Assembly (NCBI GenBank): GCA_013399695.1
Contig: VXAU01003159.1
Coordinates: forward strand, 248,001 to 312,000
Direction: 5' to 3'
From: Formicarius rufipectus
Taxonomy: Eukaryota > Chordata > Aves > Passeriformes > Formicariidae
DNA: 64,000 nt
Part shown: positions 1 through 14,400 of the stretch, piece after piece
How positions within the stretch are numbered: the stretch's first letter is position 1
Layout: each line of letters starts with the position of its first letter
Notes under the pieces: generated by a model
The model's input: the letters and a program-made list of their open reading frames with translations, nothing else
The model's database searches: none
What the model was told of the DNA's origin: nothing
Program-made: the position numbers and the translations under genes

Positions 1-3000
1 GGAACTTCTGTTATGTGTCTCTGGCAAATAGACTTTTACACCTAATTATCACAAAATGTGTTGCCTGCTCTGTGTTTCTTGCTACCTTGTTATTGTTTGT
101 GCCCAATATCACCGTCATTAGTTTTATCCTCCTTCCACCCTGTGCCTCACTAATCAGAGCTAAGTATCATTCATCTGTAATCCTTTTCCTCCCCAGGACT
201 CTCCCAGGTAAAACTGTATGTGTGTTTGAGAACAGGAAAAGTTTGTGTTTTTAAAACAAGTGCTGTCTCTTAGACACTCATGCAGAAGAAGCTAAAGCTT
301 GGCAAATTACTTTATTAGTCCATCTATGACCTGTCCATTTTCTCTTTCCCACTGCTAAAGCCATCTTTGTCAGCACAATAGATTTCCAACATTTTTGCAA
401 ATGCTGTCCCTCCTCTAGGGATTTTCCACTGCAGTTGGTACTATGCAATCCCAACTATTCCCCAAATTACACCGCCTTCATTTGAGGCACTCCCACATAA
501 CAGAGTGCAGCTGTGATGGGATGTGCCTTGGGTCAGTGTACCTAGGTGAATTAAAAGGTGCAAGGACAGCATTACATTTTCTTTTTCTGCTCACCAGTGG
601 CTCACTTCTGAGTAGTGAGCTTGTATTCCTTGTCAGCTTGCAGAGAAGGACGGGGTTTTATGAATGTCTACCATGCACATAAACAGACTTCATGAGATTT
701 GGCAGACAGCAGCAAGTGATGACAGGTTGTCATCAAATTATTCCTTTATATGTTATACCAACAGAGATCATCCAGATTTGTTGGAAGGCAGATACATGAA
801 ATATAAAATGTATCTTGGACAAGATCTTCATTAAGAGTACGCAAGTTTGTTAATCCTAATGCCCAGTCAGAAACTCTGGTAATTTTTTCATATTATTTGT
901 CCCCTCTTAGCTTATTGACAATGAAAACAAAGCAGCCTTGGCCAGCCATTCATGTGGAAGGAAATTGTTAGCACAGCATGAGCCGTGCTGTGGTTTTTGT
1001 GTATGATATAACTGGACATCCCATCTAGTCAAGAAACCCCATCTCTGAATCAAGCCAAAAGAAGATACAGAGTATGAGATAAAGCTTATCAGGACCATGC
1101 ATACCTACATCTTATTGCCTAAAGGGAACCCAAAACCAGGTCAGGCTACTTTGATTTCATTCAGAACTTGATCCTTCTGTCTGAAGGATGGTAACAGACT
1201 ACATTTGGAAAATTGTCTGGAGCACATTGAGAACATCTTTCTGTGTTTCTAAGCAGGTTTGTTCTGATTAAGACTCCTTCAAATTTTCATACACAGTATA
1301 AGATGTTCAACTCTGAGAGTTTTTTGCTTGGAATAGAATCTTCACAAAAGAATAATGGTTGGAGCATAAGCAGATTATCACCAAGTAACAACCTGCATTG
1401 CAAGTGTTCCCTAAAAGGTCATCTGACAGAAGTGTTTTCCACAGTCCCCTCAAAACTGTAGGTTTTTTCTCTTCCATCATGAGATGGTCTAAGAAATGAG
1501 GCTACACATGTTCATTTAATACTATAGTTCCCTCATGATATCTTCACTTTCCTTAATGAGGGCAGTGTTGCTAAGTTGTTAGGAGCCTGAGGACTGTATC
1601 AAATTAACATAGCATGGAAGGGAAATAACAGAGAGTGGAGCTACTTGTGTGAAATGGAATGAGAACATTGATAGCCCTTTTATTGGTCTTAATTTTTGTT
1701 TTACAGACAAAATGTTAACAAGGATAATATAGAACACTTACTCAGAATTGTGATGTCCTTAGCTTTTCCAGCAACCTGAATGACCAAAAGTAATTAAACC
1801 TTTGCAGTACTGATTATAAAATAAAGCAACCACAATACAGGTGTTTAAATGTGAGGAAGAAAGGGAAGGAGCATGGGTCTTGATAAAATTACTGGGAAGA
1901 AATGGTAATGAATAGAAGACTCTTCTAGTTTTCCATGATTAACTTAGTTTTGCATGCGTTTACATGAGAGAATGGAAAGTCACACTGTAGCCTCAGTAGG
2001 ATAATGCTGTGCTTCTGCTAAAATGGAAGAAACCATAGTAGAAGAATGTAGATCTTTCCATACTTCATCATAGAACAGAACCTGTCAAGGGTCAAAGAAA
2101 GCAACAAAGGAATGTAGGAGAGGGAAAGCCAGGATTCATGAAGGAAGGGGAGTTTCAGTAGAGACATCCATACTAAGTTTTTCTTTAAAATTTTCCTTTG
2201 CAAAACATGATTGGTAAAATACACCCTTTCTGCAATGATTTTTGTCAGCCATACATATCTTGCTTTTACAAGCACAAAAGATACACAGAGAAATCAGCAA
2301 ACTGGGAGGGTGTGTGAAATACAGAGCCCATGTAAGGTTTGTAATTGTCAATTTGCTACAGCCTTGGCCTTTTAGTGACTTGTGCAATGGTGGTTCCTGA
2401 AAAGGGTTGTAAGTAACTCATTGCAGAGCATCTGTTCTGCAGTGACACTGGGGCAAGGTGCTGGTTTTACACAACCCCTATTTATTGCTGCACTCTGCAA
2501 AGTGGGTGAGCCATTGTTAACAGATCCAAGGAGCTATGAGACCAGGCATAATCAGTGTGCTGACAGAGGCAGACATTCTCTAGATAATGATTATTGCCCA
2601 ATATATATTTTTTTTTGTGAAGGTTTCCTCTCTGCTTCTATGATTCTTGAATACTGGGAACACCAGAGGCAAAATCTCCCCTTATTCTCTTGCCTCCATG
2701 CCATGTGCACTAGTATCTATCCATGCCCAATGGGTGTTATTACAACTAGAGGAGCTAGTGAGGGACTGAGCCATTCCACAGAAGCCTGCCAATTAAATTT
2801 AGTGCATGCCTGGTTGTATCTTGTAGTGGTAAATATTTTTGTCTAAAGATACCCACAATCAGCAAAACCAGCTCCCATTTTCTCTGGCTCTAGGCATAGA
2901 GGCTGTGCAATGTCTCTGAATTCAGTAAACAAGTCCTGACTGGCAGTATTTTTGTACCAGTATAGTCATGGGTTAGTTTTGGAAAGCACTTCGTGGCAGC

Positions 3001-5061
3001 CCAAGCTTGGGTTGGCTTTGGCAAGGTGAGCGTGTGGGCATTGATTCCCAGAGGGCCCTGCCATCTGCTGCTGGTGGCACCAGAGAACTTCACTGGTGTT
3101 TGCCAGCAAATGGCTACAAAGCACTTGTGGTCAAACCCCACTTGCTTAAATATAGCTCACAGTCATGAGCCAGATGGACTTGTCCTGTTTCTTACTGCTC
3201 CAAAGACAGAATATACAAATATAAAGACTAAAAAGTCACATCCTAAAGTAAACAGAAGTTTGGGGGGTGATGCTCCTGTGGGGGGGAGGTGCTAATTAGT
3301 GACACCTGCTCCAGAGCCCAGCAACAGACGGGTCTTACTGTAAATGAGTGGTTGGTCTGGAAAGACAATACTCTGGGGAACCTGTAGGAGTTAGGCAGAT
3401 ATAGTTACACCAACTGGTAATAATCTGTGGGCAATGTACACTGGAGCTAAGATTTTTCAACTAATAGTACAAACAAAGTGATAATAGGATGTGCTTTGGA
3501 AAAATGACTGCAAGATTTTTATTTTTTTTTTAAGCAGTGTCCTGGTGAAGTGATACACATCCTTTGCTTGGCAACACTGGAAGAGAATTGGACACAAGAA
3601 TTTTCCAGGTTCCGCCACAGACCCTCTATGAGATCTTAGTCAAATTACTCAGTCTCACTGTACTTTATAACTTGAGGACAGTAATGTTTTAGTTCTCTCA
3701 GCATCCTTTATCTGTGAGTTTTCTGGCAGAAGATCACGGTCTACATTTTCCTTTACTAGCCCTCAAGCAGTCAGAGGAAAGAAAAAACATTGTCTTCCAC
3801 AAATTTGGAAATATTTTGTTGAAAAGTCTCCCATTAGAATATTTTTTATTTTCAGACACAATTTTGACATTTACTGAGAAAAACAGACATTTCATACTTT
3901 TTTTTTTCTTTTCCCTGGATTCTTCATTTTCTATCAGGAAAAAAAATAGTCTATTATGTGTAGTAGCTAAACCTGGTGGATATATTTCTGGGATGCGAGA
4001 CTCCTGGATTCAAAACCAGTGTACAGGTTAAAATAGGCCTTCTCTATTTCCCTGCATCCTCTGATGTTGGCTGTAACAATACAGAAGCTTTTTCCTTGGC
4101 TCTCCCTTTCAAGAGGCTAAGGTCGAGAGTTCCTGTGTGATGGGCTGAAGTGTTTCCTTTCCTCTGCCACTCCACTGAACTTCCAGCTTCATATGAGGAC
4201 ACCAGAAAGATCCCTGCAGGCTCTCTCAAGTGATGGAAAGCCACAACTAAGCCTCAGTCCTTCTACAGTCAGCCCCAAAGGATTAAGGTGGTTTATAAGA
4301 AAGAAACTCCTCTGTAAATAGACTTTCTTTACATACAATCTGTAATAAAATCCCTTAGGACTCTGACTTAAGGAGGATAATTGACATGACCAGTCACAGT
4401 TTTGGAATTTGAGGATGCAAAATAACCACTCTCTGGTCTGCTCTGTAGGAATAGCACCATATTCTTATCTTTCTTTTCCCTTTCCTTTTTGAAGTTTTGA
4501 AGGATTTGGGAAGCTTCTATCTTCATTAATCTGACTGTATCAAAATCTATACCTCTGTCCCCAACACACTTGCAGCTCAAATCTTCAGGTTGTTTTAGGC
4601 TGCTGTTCATAGTTTCTTGATTATGACCTTTCACTACCTTTTGAGGCCCTGTATTTTCTAGCAAATCCCAGTGTGGCAGTTTAGGGAAGGAAGGTGGATG
4701 TCAAGGGAGCCATCCAATTTTCTGAAGTGGGAATTGAGGACATTTAAGTCTCCCAGGCATCCTGCTAAGACCAGCAAGATCCAGAAGCTAGCAGGTTCAG
4801 ACAGTGAGAAGATTGTGACAGAGCAGGACTACAGCTATCAGAAGGGCTACACAGGTGAGCCCCTAAAAAAGTGCTCCAGAACGAGGTGTGCTCTGTCCCC
4901 ATGTGTACTTATCAGAAATGATTGTTTTAAGGTTCCTTAAAGAATAAGCAGAGCCAGCAAGGGAAGATTGGGAAATTGCCACAGCTCTTCATCGTTTATT
5001 TGTTTCCTGAAATATAGCTATCAAAACCACAAGTCAATACTCTTACTTTGTGGGATGAGCC
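1..5061. other. Intergenic flank downstream of CPO
   Basis: No exon could be supported here on either strand. The open frames are short or lack family similarity. In human the next gene beyond CPO on this side is KLF7, but no KLF7 coding sequence is visible. The only recognisable repeat is a MIR-like relic near 3.6 kb. Confidence 0.6.
3605..3690 (+). repeat. MIR-like SINE relic
   Basis: The order of words resembles the MIR core and 3' half: a 'gccac...tgagatctt' block, then 'caaattactcagtctcactgt', then a purine-rich end. It is strongly diverged, as expected for an ancient amniote SINE. Identified by eye only. Confidence 0.5.
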
Positions 5062-5067
5062 TTTATT
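4995..5067 (-). terminator. CPO polyadenylation signals (two AATAAA)
   Basis: On the minus strand two AATAAA hexamers lie at 5062-5067 and 4995-5000, about 100 and 170 bases after the CPO stop codon at 5169-5171. This spacing suits a short 3' UTR. Confidence 0.6.
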
Positions 5068-5168
5068 GAAATACTTGACACTTAGTTCCTCTGCTCATGT
5101 AATTTTGTGCTTTTGAAGGGACTCTGTACTTTGCATGTGAGTCTCTTCCTGGATTCTCTAAGCTATTT

Positions 5169-5437
5169 TTAAGAAACAATCCATATAAGTACAATAGACA
5201 GGCAAAGGCTCAAGCCCAGGCTGCTGGAGGTCAGCACCACAGCCCCACCTTGGGAATACTCCTGATAAACATAGTCCATGATAGTTGTTACAGCCAACAT
5301 AGTCTCCTCACATGTGGGTTGGATCTGGTCAGGAGGGAGAATAAATCCATGAGTACCATTGTCTCGCAGTTCAAATGTGTAGGAAAGAGGAATGCCAATC
5401 ATGTGAGTCCAGTCCCGAGAGGAGCCTGAGTTATTGT
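5169..5437 (-). CDS. CPO: CPO exon 11: catalytic Glu and GPI-anchor tail
   Basis: The acceptor is ttcacag before 5437. The exon completes a Tyr codon and encodes NNSGSSRDWTHMIGIPLSYT, then FELRD with the catalytic Glu270 equivalent, and stops with TAA at 5169-5171. The last 25 or so residues (GGAVVLTSSSLGLSLCLSIV and following) are small residues then a hydrophobic stretch ending near the stop, as in a GPI-attachment signal. Confidence 0.95.
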
Positions 5438-8400
5438 CTGTGAATTAAAAAAACAAAAAGAGGGGAGATATTATATTAAGCATGGTTCATTGAAAATACT
5501 TCTTAATATAAGATTATGCCAGAATCACTGAACTAAGCAGTAACCCTATATCACTGTGACATGGAGTTTCTGGGTGCTGCAATTCTTAATTATACTAAAA
5601 GTCTTCCATGGAGTTTCCTAAGTCACACAATTCTTCACAAAATGGTATTGTTCAATAGCAGGAGATGAGTTTCAGGGATTTTGTGTTTTTCGCATTTTAC
5701 TGTGTATGGGCTACAAGGTGCATTGGCCACTTGCCTGTTCTGGTACTTCACATTTCTATTTATAGTTGTTTTTAAGCATAATTTTTGTCAAATCTGAAAC
5801 ACTTCTGGCTGCTCCCTCTATCACTGTTCATCTTCATGCATCTTTTTTCTTATCTATTCAGTACAAGTACAAACCCTGGCAAAATGCAGTCCTAGGCAGG
5901 GGCAAGTTACCTTACATTTATACTGCACTGCTCATGCAGGAGTTGACTCAGAGACTGACTCTCAGTGACTGGGAGAGACAGGCATTGGAATATGCAAACC
6001 CCATGGATTCTGGAGCCAGCTACCTTAGTGTTCTTGCTTACTGGGAAAATATTGGCTTTACCAGGCAGGTTCTAAGGTCCTCTAGTCCTTTTTGTAAAGG
6101 CTGTCAACTAGTATCAGCTGTGATGTGGCTATCCAGTCTATTAGGAACAAGGCTGAAACCAATATATTTCTCACAGAATTGCAAGCAGCTGCCAGGTGGT
6201 AATGTCTGATGGAGTAACTATAAACCTGATTGGGATTTTAATTTTTGCTTGACTGCAGTGAAGATGAATAGGAGTTTTGCTGCTGACTTCAGCTGGGTCA
6301 GGATGATCTATCACCAATCCCCTTCTGTCTCCTGTGATGTATCTGTGAGGAGCCCACATAGGAACTAGCTTCTGATCAATGCTTCCTTCATTCCTGCAGT
6401 CAGCTTTATAACTTACAGTTAGTTTGTATTCAAATGACTGCTGCTTAGATGTTCCACCAAACCAACCCTTTAAGTATTACTCAAAGAGGAAACTCAGCAA
6501 AACAGGACTTGCTGATACCTGTGACACAAGAATGACTCTCTTCTTTTGAAAAAGAGAAAAATCAAAGGGAAATGTAAAGAAACTTACATAAAATTGAAGA
6601 GGGTGGTCCTACTTTATAGCTGGTCCCATACTTTCCTTTCAGTGCAGCAGCTGCTTTCTGTCCAACTTGCATCTGGAAATTCAAAATAGCAACAGCATTA
6701 TCATCACTGGCAGTACCTTTGGCAATTATTTTGAGAGAACCAAAGTTTTTGTTTCTTTCAGCTTTTCATTTACATACGATCAGGTTTAAGTTTTAGTATT
6801 ATTACTTCAGGTCTTTAGTGGAACCCATTTTAAACATTTGGACAAGATCTTCTTGATTTTTTAAAATGCAAATTATGTTAAATTTTTTTAATTACTCTGC
6901 TGCTAGGTAGAGATACTATTTGCTTTGTGGTGAAGCTAGGGGGCTGCACTTTGAAGAATTAAGAGTCCTTGCTGTACAGCATATTGGTACTGACTGCAGC
7001 AGTGACTGACCTCTTACTCTTGTTTTGTTGCCATAGACTCTATATCCCACCCTCTTTAGAAACTGAGCCACAGGCAAACAAAATGACTTATCCAATGACT
7101 CACGAAATCCAAACCCAAATCCTTCATGCTCTTGAATAGTACTTCAGCTACTGGAATCTTCATAAATACACATGGGAATGAACTCAAATAAGAACACCCA
7201 GAAACCAAGGGGAGAAGTAACCAAGAAGTAGGTATTTGCTCTATACCTGTTCTCCTGAAAGCACATTTGGAATACCCTTTCTGGACACAGTCAAGGCAGC
7301 CATATGTGTATAATGTGCTGGCATCCTAAAGTGTAAACTCATTCTTGTATGCAGCAAAAAACTGGTGCTCTTCTTCACTCACCTTGCATTGCATTAACCC
7401 TATCTGTAATACTTCAATTTTACTAATTTAGGATGAATCATTGAGATTTCTAAGGCAAATAAGCCTTACAGATACTGCACAGAGCAGCTGTTACTCTGGG
7501 AGCCAAGGCCCTGAGTAAGCCCCTCTCAGCTGAAGGAAAGCCAAGAGGGTAAATAGAGTTGTGCCACATGCTACTGTTTGTACTTGCTCTCTCTAAGTGT
7601 AGAAGATAAATGCTTTGCCCTACCAGTTCTTCATTGTTACTTGGCGGTTTAGTTGTGGAACCATATGGAGTGAGGATCAGCTGTCCATAGGAGTGAATCG
7701 TTAAATAGCACACGATGTCACTCTTCTTCTTTCTGATAAGCTGAGCCACAACTCTTGTCTCAGGCTCTGATTCTGGTCCAGATCCACAGAAGACATCACT
7801 ACTGCAGTTAAAAGAAACACCAATACCTGGAGGGGAATACAAAAAGTGAATCAAAGGAGAGACATAAAACACCTGTTCAGAGCAAACTGGGAAATTTGCC
7901 TTGGAGTGTTAAAGTATGCATTGATGTGGGCAAGGAGACTAGGCATCTCAGTGGGACTTTAACATTATACTCTATTGGTAGCAACTGAAATTTGCTACAA
8001 GACTGAAATATTTAATACACATTTACAGGATGGCTGCAACAAACCCCCTCTGACACCACCACAGTGCACCACCTGCCAGGGAAGCATTGGAGCCTCCTTG
8101 AAATTCATGGCAAATGTAAATACTGACTGTTAAGTAATTAACTCCTAACATTGCTGTCTAGAGCTGATGCTTGCTCCTGCAGTGAATTACAGATACAGTT
8201 ACATAAGCAGCAATTTTCTGCTCACAAAAATAAATGCCAGTAGAAAGTCAATGAGTTAACACTTTTACAAGCCAGAATTTTGTTTTTCCATATATCTTGA
8301 TGACAACAAGATGAGTATTCATTTCTTATAGGACTTCATCTTTTTTCAGAAACCAGTTATTACCCCTGCTTTACATTTGTATTTATGATCTGAAATACTT

Positions 8401-11400
8401 CAAACTTACTGCCCCAGGATGAATTGAAGTTTCGGTTCAGATCTGTTCCATAGCAGGTGCCATTCTGATACGGAGAACGGTTTTTCCTCCACAAACGATT
8501 CTAAAGAAAATTAACTTCTGTTACATAATAACAACTCAATGATCCACATGGCCCAGTGAAAATACACTGTAAAGATTCCTTATTTTAAACCTCTGCATCC
8601 AAATTAACTATTGCACTGTAAAAGTATGAATCTGTGTACAAAAGTGATACAGCTTAGTATTAGAAAAACTCACCTGCTTCAGCCAGGCAGTTATCTGCCA
8701 CAAGCCTACACGCACCCTGAAATGAGCTTCCTGAGCCTTTTTTTTTTTTTTTCAAAAGTATGGTCTTTCTCTAGCACTCAACTGCGTCCATGCAGTGTTG
8801 CGATCCTAAGCAAGACTTGGCATTGTGAGGGAGAAGAGATCATAGCTGAACTTCTGTTTGCTTCAGACCCAAGAAGATTAATTCTTTTCTGTCAGCTAAT
8901 CTTGCTACTGTTCCTTGGTTCCCTACTACACACACTGCTATACTTGGCTCTGTGCAGACCTCACTGCACTGCTTGTATGAGCTTCCCAACTGAATTAGCT
9001 GTGCATCCAAGTGCAGTGTGAGTATGTCCCAAACCTGCCAGAGAGTAAGTTGGGAGAGAGAGGGATCCACATGGTGGTAGGCTGAGCCTCTTGGGCTATA
9101 CCGAGGTCCTGCATTAAAAAGTGCTTCAGCTGGGCTCAAGAGCCTGGAAGCATGTTGAGAGTGGTTGAAGACCAACATTTTGCATTATCCTCTACATCAG
9201 AAAAGGAAAACTATTCAGGAGGGCACACCTGTTTCGAAAGCAAGTAGCCAAATATTTGACCAATTCTCCTTCTGTCCATGTGAAGGTGCTAAGACCAATC
9301 TGATAGTTGAGTTCTTTAGTGAAGAATGAGTGACTCTTCCAGACTTGCTTCACTCCACAACCAGGCCTTGAGCTGTTATCAAGGAAGTAACCCCATATAT
9401 GAATATAAGTCAGCAGTGCCCTGGCAGCCAGGAAGGCCAACCATGTCCTGCAGGGCATCAGGCAAAGTCTTGCCAGACGGTAGAGGGAGAGCATTGTTCC
9501 ACTTTGCTCTGCACTGGGGAGCCCTCATCTCGAATATTGTGTGCAGTTTTGGGCACTGCAATATAGGAAAGATCTGTTAGAAAGCATCCAAAGGAGGGCC
9601 ATGAAGATGGGGAAGGTCCTTGAGGGGAAGCTGTGTAAGGAGCAGCTGAGGGCATTTGGTGTGTTCAGCTGGAGAAGAGGAGAATGAGGGGAGACCTCAT
9701 TGCAGTTACAACTTCCTTGTGAGGAGAAGAGGAGGGGCAGGCAGTGATCTCTTCTCTGTGGTGACAAGTGACAGGACTGAGGGAGAGGCCTGAAGTTGTG
9801 TCAGGGGAGGATTAGGTTGGATATTAGAAAAACGTTCTTCAAGCAGAGGGTGGCTGGGCACTGGAACAGGCTCTCTGGGGCAGTAGTCACAGCACGAAAC
9901 CTGGCAGAGTTCAAGTAAGATTTGGGTGATATTCTCAGGCACGGGATGTGACTCTTGCAGATAGGTCTCCTGACCTGTGTAGGTCCAGGAGCTGGACTCA
10001 ACAATCCTTGTGGGTTCCTTCCAACTCAGCATATTCTATGTTTCTGTGATCCCCAGAAACCCCAAAGCAAATGATCCTATGGTTTTGTCTTCCCAGTGGT
10101 CATGACTTTTGCTAGGAATTTTTAGCTCTGCAGTCTCAAGTGACTACTGATTTCCCAGAAGAAACAAAACCTCTCTGCCATATGTGAGTAATGTCACTAC
10201 TTTCTGTTTAAATAAAATTGCTATGACTAAAAGTATCAAAGTGTCTAAAAGCAACAAGACATGATGTGCACATCTAACTTTCATTCTAGTTCCTGGATTT
10301 TCACTACTTACTGTTTCCCAGGAATAGATGTAGCCATCAATATTGAGAACTGGCAAGACATAGAGGTCCAGATTCTGCAGAATTCTACTTATTTTTGGGT
10401 CAGATTTGTATTTTTGAAGAATCTGAAAAGAAAAAGTACAGAGCACTGAGCAGATAATTTAGTGGCAATCACTGGAAAGAGCTAGTTTAGAACTATCATC
10501 AGGCAATCACTCACTCCTGGATATCACTATAGTATCCAACATCAGTTTGATCTCCAGATATGTTGAGATAACTACCTCGTAATTAATAAATTGTCATTAA
10601 TAAAGTAACAGGATAACCAATGAGAGTGTACTTCATATGGATACAATCTTGCAGGTATGAAAGCTGCATGATAGTGTACCTGTGTGCCAGATACTTTCTG
10701 TACTCATGGAACCTTGCCAGACCATAGGTTAGGTTTCTTATTTCAGGAGGACTGTGACTTTGTGATACAGAGAGGCTTGATCCAAAAGCCACTGTGGGAA
10801 AAAGAGAGTTTTCTACTGAATTTTGGAAGACTTTGGAAACAGTTCAGGTGGAGGAATTGATGTGCAAGCTGGTATTGTCCCCTCACTCAAAATGTGATTT
10901 GGACTTAGATCTCCACAGTTATCTGTATTGTGTACGAATTTTGAAATTTGTATTTTAACAGAAAAGCATAGTTCTTGGTCCCATGATACAGAAGAGAACT
11001 GAAGTATCCAAAGTGATATGGTTTTTTTATTATCAAATGGAAAATGAAGACTCACTTCTTTCACAAACCACTGACAGAAGGCTGGAGAGATCCATTCTCT
11101 GGCATGAATCCCACAGTCCATCCAAATTATCTTTTTGGGTTTATTTGATGGTTGACTGATCTGAGAGATTGCAAAAATGATAATTTAAAAACTGTTATAT
11201 TACAATAAAATAACCTAATGCAATACAGAAAGTAAAGGATGTTCTTTGATATGCCATTGAGCCATCTGAAATTATTATTATTACAGACATCATTATGACA
11301 AGCTTTCCCTCCTAATAACCCCATCTCTGTAGCATCATAAGGCATGAGCTTTAAAGTGTCGGTTGAGCAAGAGAGTCAATAGAACAGTTAATAGAACTAT

Positions 11401-14400
11401 TTCTTTTTTTCTTTCCTGTTTCATTTGTATTAGTCATTCAAAGGAGTGGTAGTTCATAGTTGGATATTCTTTTTTTTTTATTTTTTTAGAAGGGGAAACA
11501 CAAAAAGACAGGGAATCTAATTTTACTCAGTCATAAGAACAGATTAGACAATAACTAACCCAAATATTAAGACTACGATTTTTACTAGCGTGTCCAATAA
11601 GAAATGTCATGTAATACTCCTAGGAGAAAGGCTATATGCTGTAAAAACTAATACAAATAGCAAACCAAAAGTTTTTATCTTCACACAGCTATTGCCAAGC
11701 TAGTTTCATCTTGATTTGTATTTCTAAACAAGACTTCAGTTAAATTTGTTGTTTTCACTACATAATAGCAAGCTTATGGTGATAATGTATATCAGAGCTG
11801 GCAAATCTTACTGTACTGTAGAGGAATAAAACCATCTCCTGTTATTTCAGGGAATTAGGATGAGTGCTATCTTGGGAAATCTCTGAATCCTGTCTTCTCC
11901 TGTGTACTTTTTTCTTTGTTAACATACCTTTTATTATTAAGGGAAAGTTCCTCCTTTACCTGTAGATAATACATTGGTCGATTCTCAAATGTCATCCCCA
12001 GTAAGTGTTGAGTGACCAGCTCACTGTAGTTCTGCTGGATCTCAGTCATCCATTGATAAATCTGAAAATGTCACAGAGAATTCTCGGTCTAAAGTGGGAG
12101 TTTCCTTCTCTTTCCCACCTCCATTTCCAGATTGAAACATTTTCTTTTGTTTAGACAAACAAAGTTTTCCTCATAAGTCTATTTCAATCTGTGATGTCAC
12201 TTACACTCATGAGAAGGTCTTTCACATACCCCTGCCAAAGACGTGGTTGTATCTCAGTGTTAAAAGAGGACATCACTGCAATACAACACAGATACTCCAT
12301 TCTGGATCTCATTCAACATGCCCATCTTATTGGGCATCTTCCTGTTGAGTTCACCAAACAGAAAGCCACACCATCAAATCTTCAAAACAGGATTACAGTC
12401 TCTTCCCTATCAGTACTGACTTTCCACATCTGAGTTCAGCAGTAGTCATCCCCAGTGGGTAGCTCAAAGAAAATACACCACAGGGTGGACTCTGTTCACT
12501 TACTTTTATTATGGAGATAGGAGTAAGAATATCACCATGCTCTGCTTTGGCCTAAGTTTACCCACTTGCCTGTGAAACCTAACACCAAGAAATCTTCACT
12601 GCTCACCCTTATAACATTATTCTCTCCCAAAGTATCAAAAACCTTCCCTTAAATTACTTCTTTCCAGAGGTGTCACATTGTTCACCTCTTCTTCCTTCGG
12701 GATTCCAGAGACCACATACTCATTGCACTTCACATTTGCTCAGCATGAAACAAACTGGAGTTTAAATGACTAAAGACTAGAGATAACGATGGAGTATGAC
12801 AGAGTAGAACGGCAGTAAAAAAATCATCTGAACCCCAGAGTATCATCTGCAAGACACTGGCTGCTTCACACAGAGCATTTCAGTTTTAGTCAGTGAGGAA
12901 TTGAGGATTTAATCAAAATCAATGGCCAAACCAATTCAATTCAACCAAGATTCTAGTCAAAGAGTAAGAACTGATTCTGAAAAGGAGAAAGCCAGAGAGA
13001 GGTCCACTGACTTCAGGTGAGCTTTCTGCAAGCACAGAGCTGCCTGCTGTGGCCTTTACAAAACATAATAAGCAGACTGGAATTCCTCTTTACCTCTCCC
13101 ATTGAATGATATTGGGTGTAGACATAACCTTCTTGGACCTGGCTGCCACTGCTCCTTTCCCTTGGCATGCTCTGATCCACAAGTTCCTGCACATCAGGTA
13201 TTAAGACTCTGAGGGAAGAGGAAGGAGAAGATAGAAAAGAAAACAGTGCCTAAGAGTTACTGCAGAACCATCATGGTGGGTACATTGTACATCACATCAG
13301 CAAATGAAAGGACTTAGTCTCTTCTGTTGTGGATTGCCTGGAAAAATCATTGCCTTCATCATTATGGTTACTTTCATGTAAGACAAAGTATTGAGATTTT
13401 TCACAGGGTTTTAAATATACCATAATAATTTTTACCAGATTTTTTTTAAGTTGTCAATTTTCTACCAAAAAAAAATTAAAAGCTCGATGTTTTTCTTCAC
13501 CATTTCTATTTCTGAGCAGAACTCTGAAAATGCCACCTTTTGGGAAAAGGAAGGGAAAGAGAGAAATTTGAGATTAGTGTTTCATTGTATTCTGTTGACA
13601 CATTTTCAATTTGCAAAGACTTCACAGAAATACTCATTGCAATTGGCAGAAATCAGAACAAACCCCTTATTTCCTTCAAATAGCTCTTTTTGCTTTTTAG
13701 CTACAACCTTTGTTCAATAATCAGTATAACATGTGCATGATTCCGTGGTCAAGGGAGTCAATAAAATATTTTCCTTGAGTTCAGAGGACTTTGGATCACA
13801 AGCTGTTCCTTCTCACTGCAATCAGCCCCTTGTAAAACTGCTACAAATCTGTGCTATTGTAAATGCTCGTGATAAGACAATCGCAGAGGTAGCTTAAACA
13901 CTGTTGATCTCAAATGCTGTAAGTGCTAATAGGCTTTTCTGCTGACAGTAGCACTGGTCGGCATTTCTGGAAACTGCACATAAATTTTTAAGAGTAGTTA
14001 CAGCTGACTTTACTCTGAGCTTTGATGTTTATTCACATCTAAACTTCAAACTAAAATTCAGGCAGTGCAAATTCCCATGAACTGAACACACACACACACA
14101 AAATGCCTTATCAGTGCTCTGGAGAATTGAAATCTCAGAGTCTGGCACAGTCAGAATATTGATTTCCTGATTATAATTTGTCGTTTATGTCTCTATCATA
14201 ATATACCTGACTGTCACATTACCTTCATTGCATGTCAACTGCCTTCTAAAAGGTGGTTCCTGCTTTGAATCTGTTATAGGAACTTTAACATTGTCGTATT
14301 CATCTTAGCCCCTTCACAATTTCAGCTTGACTATTAATTACTCATCTCTTTCTTTAGAACCCTTGGTGGATACTCTTCTAGCCCCATACCAAGAAAAAAC

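Noticed and set aside
2382..2846. 154-codon plus-strand open frame in the left flank
   Set aside because: No recognisable motif or domain, and codon content like random sequence.
7060..7130. Possible MIR-like piece in a CPO intron ('actgagccacaggcaaac ... atgacttatcca')
   Set aside because: Only a few words match and the order breaks down. Not enough to call.
9192..10032. Several overlapping minus-strand frames of 60-108 codons
   Set aside because: They lie antisense within or beside the CR1 fragment in a CPO intron and have no protein similarity.
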